Part shown: piece after piece, positions 1-9,071 of the stretch
Numbering within the stretch: the first letter of the stretch is position 1
Layout: every line of letters begins with the position of its first letter
Assembly: GCF_001412085.1 (NCBI RefSeq)
Contig: NZ_LKEV01000007.1
Span: 1 to 64,000, forward strand
Direction of reading: 5' to 3'
Source: Corynebacterium lowii
GTDB lineage: Bacteria; Actinomycetota; Actinomycetes; Mycobacteriales; Mycobacteriaceae
DNA: 64,000 nt
Made by a program: the position numbers and the translations under genes
Notes under the pieces: generated by a model
Told to the model about the DNA's origin: nothing
Seen by the model: the letters and a program-made list of their open reading frames with translations, nothing else
Databases searched by the model: none

Positions 1-2947
1 CCGTGGCACCAGCCACCAGAGCACCATTATCCTCAATGGCCGCATCCGTGGTGATCTTCGGAGCAGGCTTACCCGGCTCCGGCTTCACCGGCACCACAGG
101 CGTGGACTCAGAAGGCTTCGGCTCCTCCGGCTCAGCAGGTTCCTCGGTCACCGGCTCGCCCGGCTCCTCGGGCTCCTCCGGAACCGTCGAGGACGGCTCA
201 GGCATAGGCTGCGACGTGGTCGGCTTCGGCTCATCGGAAGGCTCATCTACCGGCGTCGGCTCATCCGGATTCACCGGATTCTCCGAAGGAGGCACAGAGA
301 CAGAAGCAGAAGGAACAGGCTTGGGCTTGACTTCCTTGCCCGGTGTCTTGGCGTGGGCCGGATCCTCATTCGACGGAACCTTCGGCTGATCCTCACCAGG
401 CTTATCCGGATTCTCCGGGCTCGGCGGAACACCCTCAGCCTTCGCCACATCCTTGTGCTCCTGGTTATCCTCCGGCAACGTCAACTCACCGGTGAACTCC
501 GCAGACTCACCCACATTCAAGCGATCAATCTGCTCAGGCGTGATGTTCTCAACATCACCAACACCCTCCACCGTCTCATCAGAGAGAGTGACATTGAACA
601 AATCAACGTTACCGGTATTGGTCACCACGAACTTCACCGTGGCCTTCTCACCCGGCTTCAGCTCCTCAGCACTATCCCAATCCTGAGCATCGTTGTCATT
701 GATGTACTTCTTCAACTCCAACTCAGGCTTAGAAGGCGTCTTAGCATGACCCTCATTCGGCTCAGAAGGAACCTTCGGCTGATCCTCACCAGGCTTATCC
801 GGATTCTCCGGGCTCGGCGGAACACCCTCAGCCTTCGCACGGTCAGCGTGGTACTGACCACCTTCCTCTAGCACCAACTTGCCAGTAAACGTAGTCGACT
901 CACCAGGCTTCAACGGACCGGCAAACACATCCGAATCCGAACCCTCAGCCTTAATATCCGTCACCACACCAACAGTGCCGTCAAGCGTCTCATCAGCAAT
1001 CGTGATGTCAAAGACATTAACGTCACCCACATTCGTAACCTCAAAGGTCACCTCAGCCTCTTCACCCGGCTTCAAAGCAACAGCAGCATCCTCCGTCTCC
1101 GCATCATCACCGTTGATCTTCTTAATCAACTCAATCTTCGGAACCGAAGGCGTGGTGGCATGAGCCTGATCCTCATTCGACTCCACAGGAGTAGACGGCT
1201 CCACCACCTGCGGCTTACCATCCTCACCCTGCTTCGGCTTGCCATTCTCATCCAACGGCACATACCGAACCGGCTCAGAATCCTCACCCACCGGAACACC
1301 AGACGTCTTCGCCTTATCCGCATGCAACTTCGCCGCATCCGGAGCCTTCAAATCAGCAACGAAAACCACCTTGCCCGCAGGCTTCAGCAACTTCTGCGCC
1401 TCAGCATTACCAGCAAACTCCGCCACACGAATATTCGTCACCTGCGGCGTACCAGCATCCACACCAGAAACAGTGCCATCAACAGCATTCGTGAACGCCT
1501 CGCGAATCGCCTCATCCGAAGGAACCTGAACATCCTTCAAAGCCAACTCACCAACGTTTTCCACCACAAACGCCACCGTCAAATCATCACCAGCAGCAGA
1601 AGCAACATGAGCGTCCTTCTCCTCCTGAGAATCATTCAACTTCTCAGCAGCCTCCACAGAAGCAACATCCGTCTTCGCACCGATGTACTTCTTCAAAGCC
1701 ACACCAGCAGAAGGAACCTCCGGCGTCACCGCATGAGCAGGATCCTCATTCGACGGAACACGCGTACCCGGCTTCTGCTCCTTACCAGACTTATCCTTAA
1801 ACGGCGTCTCCTTACCAGACTTATCCACCGGAGTACCCTCCGCCTTCGCCTGGTCAGCATGCAACTTCCCAGCATCAGGAGCCGCAATCTTCGCCGTAAA
1901 GTACTTCGTCTCACCAACCGGAATATCCTGCTTCTCCGGGGAAACCGTACCAGGCTAGATACCAGCAGTATCCGTATCAAGCAACGCATCAGAAACAGAC
2001 ACGTCCTTCATATCCAACTTGCCAGTATTCGTCACAGCAAACGTCACCGTGAGTTCATCACCAGCAGCCCCAGCCTTAAAAGCCTCACCCTCAGTCTGAG
2101 CATCAATAACACCCTCAGCACCCGGGGAAGCCTGCGGCTTCTCCTCACCAGCAAACTCCTGCGTACCGATGTACTTCTTCAGCTCCAACTTCGCCTCAGG
2201 CAACTCACCCGACGTCACCGTCTGAGCCTCATCATCAATGTCATGATGAACAGCAATCACATCATCAGCAGAACCCGCCGGAAGACCCTCAGCCTTATTC
2301 GCCTGAGCATCCTCATCAGAAGACGTCAACGTCTCAAACGCCACCGCCGAAGCAACAGAACCCTCAAGATCATCCTTGACCTTGATCTCCACCTCAACAG
2401 AGCCCTTACCAGACTCATCAGCAGTAAACGTCTTCGAACCAACACCCACCACACTCGACGGGTCAGCCTTATCCTTCAACTCAGCAGAAAGAGAATATTC
2501 CTTACCAGGAACCAAATCCTCATACGTCACAGTGTCAACCACCGTAGCGCCCGCAACCACACGCTCAGAACCCTCACCAAACGCAGCCCGCGTCCCAATC
2601 ACAGGATGCAAGGGCTCCCGCTCTTCAGTAGTTACGGAGGGGGTTTCTTCCGGCGTAGTTACCACGGAAGAGGTCGGCTCCGGCTTAGGCTTATCCGGAA
2701 TACCTGGCTGATCGATCGGGATGATCCTCTGCGGAACCCTGCCCGGGGTCTTAATCGTATACTTCTTATGCGTTAATACCGTGACATATTCCCCAGGAGA
2801 AGCCTTGGGAATCTCACGACCAGTTCGCTTTAAGTATCCATTTTCAATTGTAAAGCCAGTCAGCTCTTCAAGCCGAGAAACCGTAATTGGATCCTCATTA
2901 TAAACATCACGCCTACCCTTTTGAACGGAATCAATAAAAGTTCTCAT
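1..2947 (-). pseudogene. T-Q ester/VaFE-type surface protein, main body; interrupted by an amber codon and cut by the window edge
   Basis: This is the body of a large cell-wall surface protein, probably an adhesin or pilus-like stalk. Reading from 2947 down, residues about 110-235 form a T-Q-ester (VaFE-type) domain: VVAGATVVDTVTYEDLVPG, later SAVAFETL. Four related DUF11-like repeats follow, each with an LKKYI- or IKKI-type start, a VTNTG or VTNVG core and an AKAEG end. A Pro/Glu-rich stretch (about 110-330) then leads into what looks like the start of another T-Q-ester repeat (ITTDAAIEDNGALVAGAT) at the window edge. A TAG at 1957-1955 stops the frame inside the first DUF11-like repeat, but the same frame stays open and repeat-like to position 1. 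The 5' end is joined out of frame to the signal-peptide ORF at 2931-3506. No LPXTG signal is visible; it would lie outside the window. Family assignment is by motif. Confidence 0.75.
375..838. repeat. 71-bp exact direct repeat within the surface-protein gene
   Basis: Positions 375-445 and 768-838 are identical over 71 bp. They encode the same Pro/Glu/Lys-rich inter-domain linker (EGVPPSPENPDKPGEDQPK). Recombination between them would remove exactly 393 bp, which is one repeat and in frame. Confidence 0.85.
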
Positions 2948-3506
2948 ACCCCCCCATATGAGAACTCGTTAGAACACGCAGAGCAACGTTATATTCCCTA
3001 GAAGCTGCATAGTCACCATTCTTAATGGCCTGCGTAGACTTCCGGATCAGATTAATAACGGAATCACGACGAGGATCCTGGTCAAAAGGAACCAGGTACT
3101 GGTCATAAAGACTGTCTAGGGCATTTTGCCTAGCCTTGCCACCCAACCTAGTGGCAGACTCAAAGCCACTTCCAAAGGACTGATCGTACAACGGAGCCAG
3201 AGCCGTCAATTTCCTAGCGCTATTATACTGCTTGTCATTGGCTTGCGGAGTGGGAAGTCCCGCATCGCTACATATACCATATCCTCCACCATGCTGAGTG
3301 GGCACTGGAACCACATTAGCGCCACTCTCCAAGGCTGCCGGATTGATCCCAAAAGGCCTGAAGTTAACTGGCGCACCCGTGCCATCATTCGCAGAAGCCG
3401 GAATGACCATCCCTACAATAAGGGAAAGGGCAGCAAGGAAGGAAACGGCAGCCTTCACCAACCCACTTAACCCCGGGGATTTATGCGCATTACTTTTTAA
3501 TAACAC
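2931..3506 (-). CDS. Secretion signal and N-terminal head of the T-Q ester surface protein
   Basis: This 191-residue ORF starts with a basic stretch and a hydrophobic segment (about residues 17-38) ending PASAND, which is a standard Sec signal peptide. A head domain follows with GGGYGICSDAGLPTP near residues 73-88. The cysteine there could form a thioester, as in other Gram-positive adhesin heads, but that is inference. The ORF ends at GGYENFY just after a run of seven G on the minus strand (2955-2949). The downstream frame begins at 2947 and overlaps it. Removing one G, or adding two, would fuse the two ORFs into one protein reading M-G-G-M-R-T-F-I-D. On its own this piece has no wall anchor and would probably be released. 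Confidence 0.7.
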   Translation of the reverse strand: MLLKSNAHKSPGLSGLVKAAVSFLAALSLIVGMVIPASANDGTGAPVNFRPFGINPAALESGANVVPVPTQHGGGYGICSDAGLPTPQANDKQYNSARKLTALAPLYDQSFGSGFESATRLGGKARQNALDSLYDQYLVPFDQDPRRDSVINLIRKSTQAIKNGDYAASREYNVALRVLTSSHMGGYENFY

Positions 3507-3938
3507 GATATATCAACCCCTCTTTCCTGACAATATAGAATATTTCAAATACCTCATACCTATCTATCCTCGATACAGCAACAACACTGACGGTGGGACT
3601 CTAGCACAACCAAAGAATCCATACCAAGTCAAAACTTTCTCCAAGACCACAGAAAACAGCAGGTCAGAGCACATGCAGACGTTCCTATACCTTCTTGTGA
3701 CAAAGTCCACAATCACCAACATAAGGACGCCCTTCCCCATCATAGAGTTAGGTGCACAAATGTATCTATTTTCAGCTTCTCAGGTTCCCCCAAGTGAGAC
3801 TCCACCGCGCCGGGTATGGCCCCTGGGCGAAAGCTAAACGAGCAGAAGAGGAACCCGATCAACCTGTGTGCCTACCCCACAGAGCACGCTCATCGACCAG
3901 GAATCATGAAGAACTTTTACCCCCCATAGACGAAAGAA
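3507..3938. other. AT-rich intergenic region upstream of the surface protein
   Basis: About 430 bp lie between the surface-protein signal sequence and the terminator of the fadN-like gene. The region is clearly more AT-rich than its surroundings and presumably holds the surface-protein promoter. The plus-strand ORFs here have no recognisable protein features, and I see no convincing gene. Confidence 0.5.
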
Positions 3939-3975
3939 GCAGGTGCGCCATAGCAGTTTGCTATGGCGCACCTGC
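3939..3975 (-). terminator. Long perfect hairpin after the fadN-like gene
   Basis: A 16-17 bp perfect stem (GCAGGTGCGCCATAGC and its complement) encloses a 3-5 nt loop. It starts 14 bp beyond the stop codon at 3990. There is no long T run, but position and stem strength support a terminator. Confidence 0.7.
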
Positions 3976-3989
3976 ACCCCCACTCTTGA

Positions 3990-6173
3990 CTAGTTCTTCA
4001 GCGGCTTGCGCGTCTTAGCCATGTGCGCGGCACGCTCGGCACTCTTGGGCTTCACGATAACCTCGGAGGCCTCCTTGGTTTCCCGCAGGCTGAGATCCGC
4101 AGCAGTGATCGTGCCCTCCCCCGCATATACGCGAGCCAGAGCAGCGCCGATAGCGGCGTCCGTCTCCGAACCCTCTGTATAAGCCAGCTCGCCGGAATAA
4201 AGAGGCAAATCCGGGTTGGCCGGCGGGGTGTAACCGTCCGCCAACTTCTCGGCCAATGCAAAAGCCTCTGCGATCACATGATCCGGAGAAAGAATCACCT
4301 TATCCGCATCACGCAGAATAGGCAGATTCACCGCAGGCACCGGGCGGGTGTTCAGCAACGCCGCGTACGCAGCCTCATGCGGATTAGGAGCCCCCAACTC
4401 CACGAGACGCTGCAAGACGCGCACGGAACCACCCCAGGCCGGGTAGAGCCCCACAGAACGCTCCGGGAAGCCCATGCGGGTTTCCGCGTGGATCACGGAG
4501 GCGTCGGTATGCAGCACCAGCTCCGAGCCACCACCCAGGGCGACGCCGCGCACAGCGCCCACCACGGGGAAGGCGGCGTCGCGCAGCTTTTGGAAGGTCA
4601 CCGCGCCGTGGCGAATAACCGGGTAGGCCTTCTCCGCATCGCCTTCGGCGGCCAGACCCGCGATCATGGGGAGATCGGCACCCGCGCAGAAGGAACTGGG
4701 GTTATCGGAGGCGATGAGCAGAGCGCGCAGATCGGTGCGATCGGCCACCTCGTTAAGCACGTCAAGCGCCGGGTTCGTGCAGGCATTCATCGGGGTGGTG
4801 AAGGTGAACACGCCGATGCCATCCTGGCGCTTGTACACGGTAGCGGCGTCGTTGCGCACGATCACCTCGGCGCCCTCGGTGAGCGCCGCGACGGTCACCA
4901 CGCCCTCGCGCTCCTTGGGGGTCTGCACGGTGCCATCGGCGCCGAGCATCCCACCCTCGGGGTAGAAGCCACCGGCCTTGACGGCGGCGTCGAGAAGCGC
5001 CGGTGCCTGACCCTCATAGAGGGAGGCCAACCACTCCACGCCCAGGCGGTCGGCCAGGGCGAAGGGGCCCTGCTTCCAGCCGTAACCCAGGGCCATCGCG
5101 GCGTCGATGGCGTCCACGGAGTCGCAGACCTCCGGGGCGGTCTCGCAGCAATAAGTCAGGGTGGTCAGCAGCACGTCCTCGGCGTAGCGCCCCTCCGGGG
5201 TATCGGAGGTGAGAAGTTCGCGGGCGTCCTTGGGCACGCTGTAGGACTCGCGGGGGCGGTAATCGCCGGCGGCGAAGTCAAAGACCTCATCGCGGCCACG
5301 GTAGAAGCCGGACTCCGCCGTGCGGCCGGTAAAGCCCTTATCCAGCAGCGTGGTGAATTCCGGGCGGGTGGTGATGTCAAAGCGGTGGTAGGCATCCTGC
5401 TCCGGCAGAGCGGAGAGCAAGGAACCCCAGATAGCCGGGACGAGTTGCAGGCCCACGTAATCGAAGAGCCCGAAGATACCCGTGCGCGGGATACCAAAGG
5501 CACGCCCAAAGGCGGTATCGGCCTGCTCGGGGGCGATGTTCTGCTCGAAGGCGAGGTAGGCTCCGGCGGCCATCCAGAAGTTACCGATGCGGTTGGCGAT
5601 GAAGCCGGGGGTATCGCGGCAATCCACGATGACCTTGCCCATCTGGCGTTCCAGCACGTACGTGAGTGCTTCGGTGACCTCCGGGCGGGTATCGGGCCCC
5701 TCCACCAGCTCCACCAGGCGCATCACGCGCGGGGGGTTGAAGAAGTGCGTGATGGCGAAATCGCGGCGGAAGCCCTCATCCAGGCCGCCGAGGAGTTCCG
5801 CCAGCGGAATGGTGGAGGTATTGGAGCTCACCGGGGTACCGGGGGTGCGGTGGGCGTCGATCTTCTTGAAGGTGTCCTGCTTGACCTTCAAGTCCTCAAA
5901 CACGGCCTCCACGATCCACTCGGCCTCGGACAGGCGGTCAAGGTGATCCTCCACGTTGCCGGGAATCACGTTCTCCGCATACTCCGGGCGCATGAATCCG
6001 TGGCGCTTGACCTGGAGTTCGATGCCCTTCTTGGCGCGGGCGTCGCGGTCCTCCCCCTCGGCGGGAATATCCAGAAGGTGAACCTTCACCCCGGCGTTGG
6101 CGAGGTGCGCGGCGATGCCCGCGCCCATCGAGCCGGCTCCGAAAACAGCAGCGGTGCGAATATCAGCAGTCAT
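3990..6173 (-). CDS. fadN: Bifunctional 3-hydroxyacyl-CoA dehydrogenase / enoyl-CoA hydratase
   Basis: This multifunctional beta-oxidation protein (727 aa) hydrates enoyl-CoA and oxidises the 3-hydroxyacyl-CoA with NAD. The dehydrogenase half comes first: GAGSMGAGIAAHLANAG at about residue 11, SSNTSTIPLAELL, HFFNPPRVMRLVE and DTPGFIANRIG. The crotonase half follows from about residue 430, with the oxyanion-hole segments FCAGADLPM and GVALGGGSELVLH. Dehydrogenase-then-hydratase order is that of Bacillus FadN, the reverse of E. coli FadB, so the symbol is by architecture. The start lies 3 bp beyond the stop of the thiolase gene upstream, so the two form one operon that supplies consecutive steps of fatty-acid degradation. 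A strong hairpin follows the gene. Confidence 0.88.
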   Translation of the reverse strand: MTADIRTAAVFGAGSMGAGIAAHLANAGVKVHLLDIPAEGEDRDARAKKGIELQVKRHGFMRPEYAENVIPGNVEDHLDRLSEAEWIVEAVFEDLKVKQDTFKKIDAHRTPGTPVSSNTSTIPLAELLGGLDEGFRRDFAITHFFNPPRVMRLVELVEGPDTRPEVTEALTYVLERQMGKVIVDCRDTPGFIANRIGNFWMAAGAYLAFEQNIAPEQADTAFGRAFGIPRTGIFGLFDYVGLQLVPAIWGSLLSALPEQDAYHRFDITTRPEFTTLLDKGFTGRTAESGFYRGRDEVFDFAAGDYRPRESYSVPKDARELLTSDTPEGRYAEDVLLTTLTYCCETAPEVCDSVDAIDAAMALGYGWKQGPFALADRLGVEWLASLYEGQAPALLDAAVKAGGFYPEGGMLGADGTVQTPKEREGVVTVAALTEGAEVIVRNDAATVYKRQDGIGVFTFTTPMNACTNPALDVLNEVADRTDLRALLIASDNPSSFCAGADLPMIAGLAAEGDAEKAYPVIRHGAVTFQKLRDAAFPVVGAVRGVALGGGSELVLHTDASVIHAETRMGFPERSVGLYPAWGGSVRVLQRLVELGAPNPHEAAYAALLNTRPVPAVNLPILRDADKVILSPDHVIAEAFALAEKLADGYTPPANPDLPLYSGELAYTEGSETDAAIGAALARVYAGEGTITAADLSLRETKEASEVIVKPKSAERAAHMAKTRKPLKN

Positions 6174-6176
6174 TGT

Positions 6177-7343
6177 TTACTGAACCTCCAATACGAGAGC
6201 GATACCCTGGCCGCCACCGATGCAGAGGGTGACCAGGCCGTAGCGGCCACCGGTGGCGCGCAGGCGGGAAATGAGCTTGACGGTGAGGATGACGCCGGTG
6301 GCGCCGATCGGGTGGCCCAGGGCGATGGCGCCGCCGTCCACGTTGGTCTTGGCGGGATCAAAGCCCAGCTGGTCGGAAACCGCGATGCACTGGGCGGCAA
6401 AGGCCTCGTTGGACTCGATGAGGTCAATATCATCGAGCTTCAGGCCCGCCTTCTTGAGGGCCTTGGGCACCGCCCCCACGGGGCCCAGGCCCATGTACTT
6501 GGGATCACAACCTGCGATACCCCAGCTCACCACGCGGGCCTGGGGGTTCAGGCCGTGCTCGTCCACGGCCTTTTGGGTGGCCATGACGGTGACGGCGGCG
6601 GCGTCGTTAATGCCGGAGGAGTTACCGGCGGTCACGGTGCCGTCCTTCTTGAAGGTCGGACGCAGGCCAGCCAGCTTTTCCAGGGTGGTCTCGCGCGGGT
6701 GCTCGTCGGTGGTGAACTCGCCGCCGCGGATCGGCACCGGAACGATCTGATCGTCAAAGTGCCCGTTGGCGATGGCGGCGGCGGCGCGGCGCTGGGTCTC
6801 CAGGGCGTACTCGTCCTGGCGCTCGCGGCTGATACCGAACTTCGCGGCGATATTCTCCGCGGTGATGCCCATGATGCCGTTGCCCATCGGGTCGGTCAGG
6901 GCGCCGGTGAGCCAGTCATCCAGCTTGCCCTCGCCCATCTTGATCCCCTTGCGCATGCCGGGGATGGAGTACGGGGCCTGGCTCATCACCTCGGAGCCAC
7001 CCACCAGGGCCAGCTCGGAATCGCCGGTGACCATCTGCTGCGCCGCGCTCACGATGGCCTGTACACCGGAGCCACAGAGACGATTGACGGCATAGGCGTG
7101 GCTGTGCTGCGGGAGGCCCGATTCCAGCGCCACCGCGCGGGGGGTGTAGGCATCGCGGGGGCGGGTGGTAACGACGTTGGCGAATACGGAGGCGTCGAAG
7201 GCATCGGCGGGGGCGCCGGAGCGCTCGATGACCGCCTTGGCCACGTGCGTGCCCAGGTCAATGGGGCTGTAGGAGGAGAGGGAACCCAGGAAGGTTCCGA
7301 TGGGAGATCGTGCAGATTCGACGATATAAATAGAGTCCGTCAT
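6177..7343 (-). CDS. fadA: Acetyl-CoA C-acyltransferase (thiolase)
   Basis: This thiolase (388 aa, normal length) cleaves 3-ketoacyl-CoA to acetyl-CoA and a shortened acyl-CoA. The nucleophilic cysteine is in NRLCGSGVQAIV (about residue 89). The catalytic histidine is in GGAIALGHPIGATG and the second cysteine in CIGGGQG near the C-terminus. It is the first gene of a two-gene operon with the fadN-like gene, which begins 3 bp after this stop. An AAAGGAGCAAGAAG ribosome-binding site precedes the ATG. The upstream region carries two inverted repeats that could be regulator sites. The partner gene suggests a degradative rather than a biosynthetic role. Confidence 0.9.
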   Translation of the reverse strand: MTDSIYIVESARSPIGTFLGSLSSYSPIDLGTHVAKAVIERSGAPADAFDASVFANVVTTRPRDAYTPRAVALESGLPQHSHAYAVNRLCGSGVQAIVSAAQQMVTGDSELALVGGSEVMSQAPYSIPGMRKGIKMGEGKLDDWLTGALTDPMGNGIMGITAENIAAKFGISRERQDEYALETQRRAAAAIANGHFDDQIVPVPIRGGEFTTDEHPRETTLEKLAGLRPTFKKDGTVTAGNSSGINDAAAVTVMATQKAVDEHGLNPQARVVSWGIAGCDPKYMGLGPVGAVPKALKKAGLKLDDIDLIESNEAFAAQCIAVSDQLGFDPAKTNVDGGAIALGHPIGATGVILTVKLISRLRATGGRYGLVTLCIGGGQGIALVLEVQ

Positions 7344-7394
7344 CTTCTTGCTCCTTTACGTTTGGTGCCATCACATGGCTTGTGCAACGCGGCA

Positions 7395-7412
7395 TACGAA
7401 TGATGATTCGTA
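7395..7412. promoter_or_regulatory. Inverted repeat TACGAAT-GATG-ATTCGTA upstream of the fad operon
   Basis: A perfect 7-bp-arm palindrome lies 52 bp upstream of the thiolase start, in the fadA/pdxS divergent region. A weaker ACCAC-N7-GTGGT repeat is at 7422-7438. The size and spacing suit a TetR- or GntR-type operator. The regulator is unknown. Confidence 0.45.
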
Positions 7413-7575
7413 GCAACCCCCACCACTGTAATCGTGGTCACCATGAAGTAGCAATGAGCACTGGCACCATCGGAGCCTATTGGCAGCAAAATCCGCCATT
7501 CATCGGCCCCCGCACAGCAAGTGGTACAAAATAACTCACTTAACTTGGCACTTTCTTTAGACCACCACCCCGGGT

Positions 7576-7581
7576 CATAAT
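7576..7581 (+). promoter_or_regulatory. Candidate -10 element (CATAAT) of pdxST
   Basis: CATAAT lies 7 bp before the ATG at 7589 and no ribosome-binding site is seen, so a leaderless transcript is likely. The earlier in-frame ATG at 7580 overlaps this hexamer and is therefore an unlikely start. Confidence 0.45.
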
Positions 7582-7588
7582 GGTCCGC

Positions 7589-8494
7589 ATGACTGAAACT
7601 CACGTAGATTCCCCCCGCACCGGCTCCCCGCTGGTGAAACGCGGCCTGGCCGACATGCTCAAGGGCGGCGTCATCATGGACGTGGTGACGCCCGAGCAGG
7701 CCAAGATTGCCGAGGAAGCCGGCGCCGTGGCCGTCATGGCCCTGGAGCGGGTGCCCGCCGACATCCGCGCCCAAGGCGGCGTGGCCCGCATGAGCGATCC
7801 CGACCTCATCTCCGGCATCATCGAGGCCGTTTCCATCCCCGTGATGGCTAAGGCTCGCATCGGGCACTTCGTGGAGGCACAGGTGCTCGAACACCTCAAG
7901 GTGGACTTCATCGACGAGTCCGAGGTCCTCTCCCCCGCCGATTACACCCACCACATCAATAAGCAGCCCTTCACCGTGCCTTTCGTGTGCGGCGCCACCA
8001 ACCTGGGCGAGGCCCTGCGCCGCATTGCCGAGGGCGCGGCCATGATCCGCTCCAAGGGCGAGGCCGGTACCGGCGACGTCTCCGAGGCCACCCGCCACAT
8101 CCGCACCATCACCGAGGAGATCGCGGGGCTGCGCCACCTGCGCGAGGATGAACTCTACGTGGCCGCCAAGGAACTCTCCGCCCCCTACGACCTCGTGGCC
8201 GAGGTGGCCCGCACCGGAAAGCTCCCCGTGGTGATGTTCACCGCCGGTGGCGTGGCCACGCCCGCCGACGCCGCCATGATGATGCAGCTGGGGGCCGACG
8301 GCGTATTCGTGGGCTCCGGCATCTTCAAGTCCGGCGACCCCGCCGCCCGCGCCGCCGCCATCGTGAAGGCCACCGCGCAGTACGACGACCCGGCCGTGAT
8401 CGCGGAGGTCTCCCGCGGCCTGGGCGAGGCGATGGTGGGAATTAACGTGGGCGATCTGCCCGCACCGCACCGCCTGGCCGAGCGTGGTTGGTAA
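7589..8494 (+). CDS. pdxS: Pyridoxal 5'-phosphate synthase lyase subunit PdxS
   Basis: PdxS (301 aa from this start) condenses ribose 5-phosphate, glyceraldehyde 3-phosphate and ammonia into pyridoxal 5'-phosphate. Family landmarks are [35 protein letters not shown] (active-site lysine), [12 protein letters not shown] (second lysine) and the phosphate-binding [12 protein letters not shown]. PdxT, which supplies the ammonia, begins 4 bp after the stop. The start was chosen at 7589 because a -10-like CATAAT covers the upstream ATG. The MocR-type regulator PdxR that often sits beside this operon is not present here. Confidence 0.95.
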   Translation: MTETHVDSPRTGSPLVKRGLADMLKGGVIMDVVTPEQAKIAEEAGAVAVMALERVPADIRAQGGVARMSDPDLISGIIEAVSIPVMAKARIGHFVEAQVLEHLKVDFIDESEVLSPADYTHHINKQPFTVPFVCGATNLGEALRRIAEGAAMIRSKGEAGTGDVSEATRHIRTITEEIAGLRHLREDELYVAAKELSAPYDLVAEVARTGKLPVVMFTAGGVATPADAAMMMQLGADGVFVGSGIFKSGDPAARAAAIVKATAQYDDPAVIAEVSRGLGEAMVGINVGDLPAPHRLAERGW

Positions 8495-8497
8495 ACC

Positions 8498-9037
8498 GTG
8501 GCGGTACCGACCATAGGCGTACTCGCCCTGCAAGGCGGCGTGGCCGAACACGCGGAGATGCTCGCGGACCTCGGCGCGCAGGTACGGCTCATTCGCCGCG
8601 CCGAGAACGTGGCGGGCTGCGATGCCTTTGTGCTCCCCGGAGGGGAATCCGGCCCCATTGATAAGCTCGCCGGAATCTTCGGGGTGTGCGAGCCCCTCGT
8701 GGCGTCGATAAGCGCGGGCGCACCCGTGCTGGGCACCTGTGCCGGGCTGATCCTCTTAGCCCGCTGGGGGCTTATCGACGCCGAGGTGGAGCGCAATGCC
8801 TTTGGCCCCCAGGTGAACTCCCTGCACACGCGGGTGGACTGGGAGGGCACCGCTATCGACGTCGCCTTTATCCGCGGCCCCAAGGTCACCTCCGTGGGAC
8901 CGGCGGCCACCGTGTGTTCCCGCTATGAGGGCGCAATCGTGGGCGTGCGCCAGGGCAACCGCCTGGCTTGTTCCTTCCACCCCGAACTCACCGGGGATAG
9001 CACCCTGCACCGCCTCCTTATCGAGGCGGCGGCATAA
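8498..9037 (+). CDS. pdxT: Pyridoxal 5'-phosphate synthase glutaminase subunit PdxT
   Basis: This glutamine amidotransferase (179 aa) feeds ammonia to PdxS. The N-terminus is IGVLALQGGVAEH. The nucleophile is the cysteine in GTCAGLI (about residue 79) and the His-Glu pair is in SFHPELTGD near the C-terminus. The normally conserved GGEST loop reads GGESG here, a Thr-to-Gly change beside the active site. The gene starts with GTG 4 bp after the pdxS stop, so the two are coupled. A strong bidirectional terminator follows. Confidence 0.93.
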   Translation: MAVPTIGVLALQGGVAEHAEMLADLGAQVRLIRRAENVAGCDAFVLPGGESGPIDKLAGIFGVCEPLVASISAGAPVLGTCAGLILLARWGLIDAEVERNAFGPQVNSLHTRVDWEGTAIDVAFIRGPKVTSVGPAATVCSRYEGAIVGVRQGNRLACSFHPELTGDSTLHRLLIEAAA

Positions 9038-9038
9038 G

Positions 9039-9065
9039 AAAAGCGAGGGGGTGACCCTCGCTTTT
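9039..9065. terminator. Bidirectional terminator between pdxT and clpP2
   Basis: An 11-bp perfect stem (AAAAGCGAGGG and its complement) has a 5-nt loop and A and T runs on its two sides. It can stop pdxST on the plus strand and clpP2 on the minus strand. Confidence 0.9.
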
Positions 9066-9071
9066 TCGTGT

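Noticed and set aside
375..838. CRISPR array
   Set aside because: There are only two copies, 393 bp apart, and both lie within coding sequence for a protein linker.
1160..2776. Long plus-strand ORF (538 codons) across the surface-protein region
   Set aside because: Its translation is Arg/Leu/His/Ser-rich nonsense and it is the antisense of the repeat-containing surface gene.
4023..7403. 1126-codon plus-strand ORF opposite fadN and fadA
   Set aside because: It is the antisense of two clearly recognised genes in high-GC DNA; no domain is seen.
7340..8551. Minus-strand ORF opposite pdxS
   Set aside because: Shadow of pdxS; Gly/His-rich composition typical of antisense frames.
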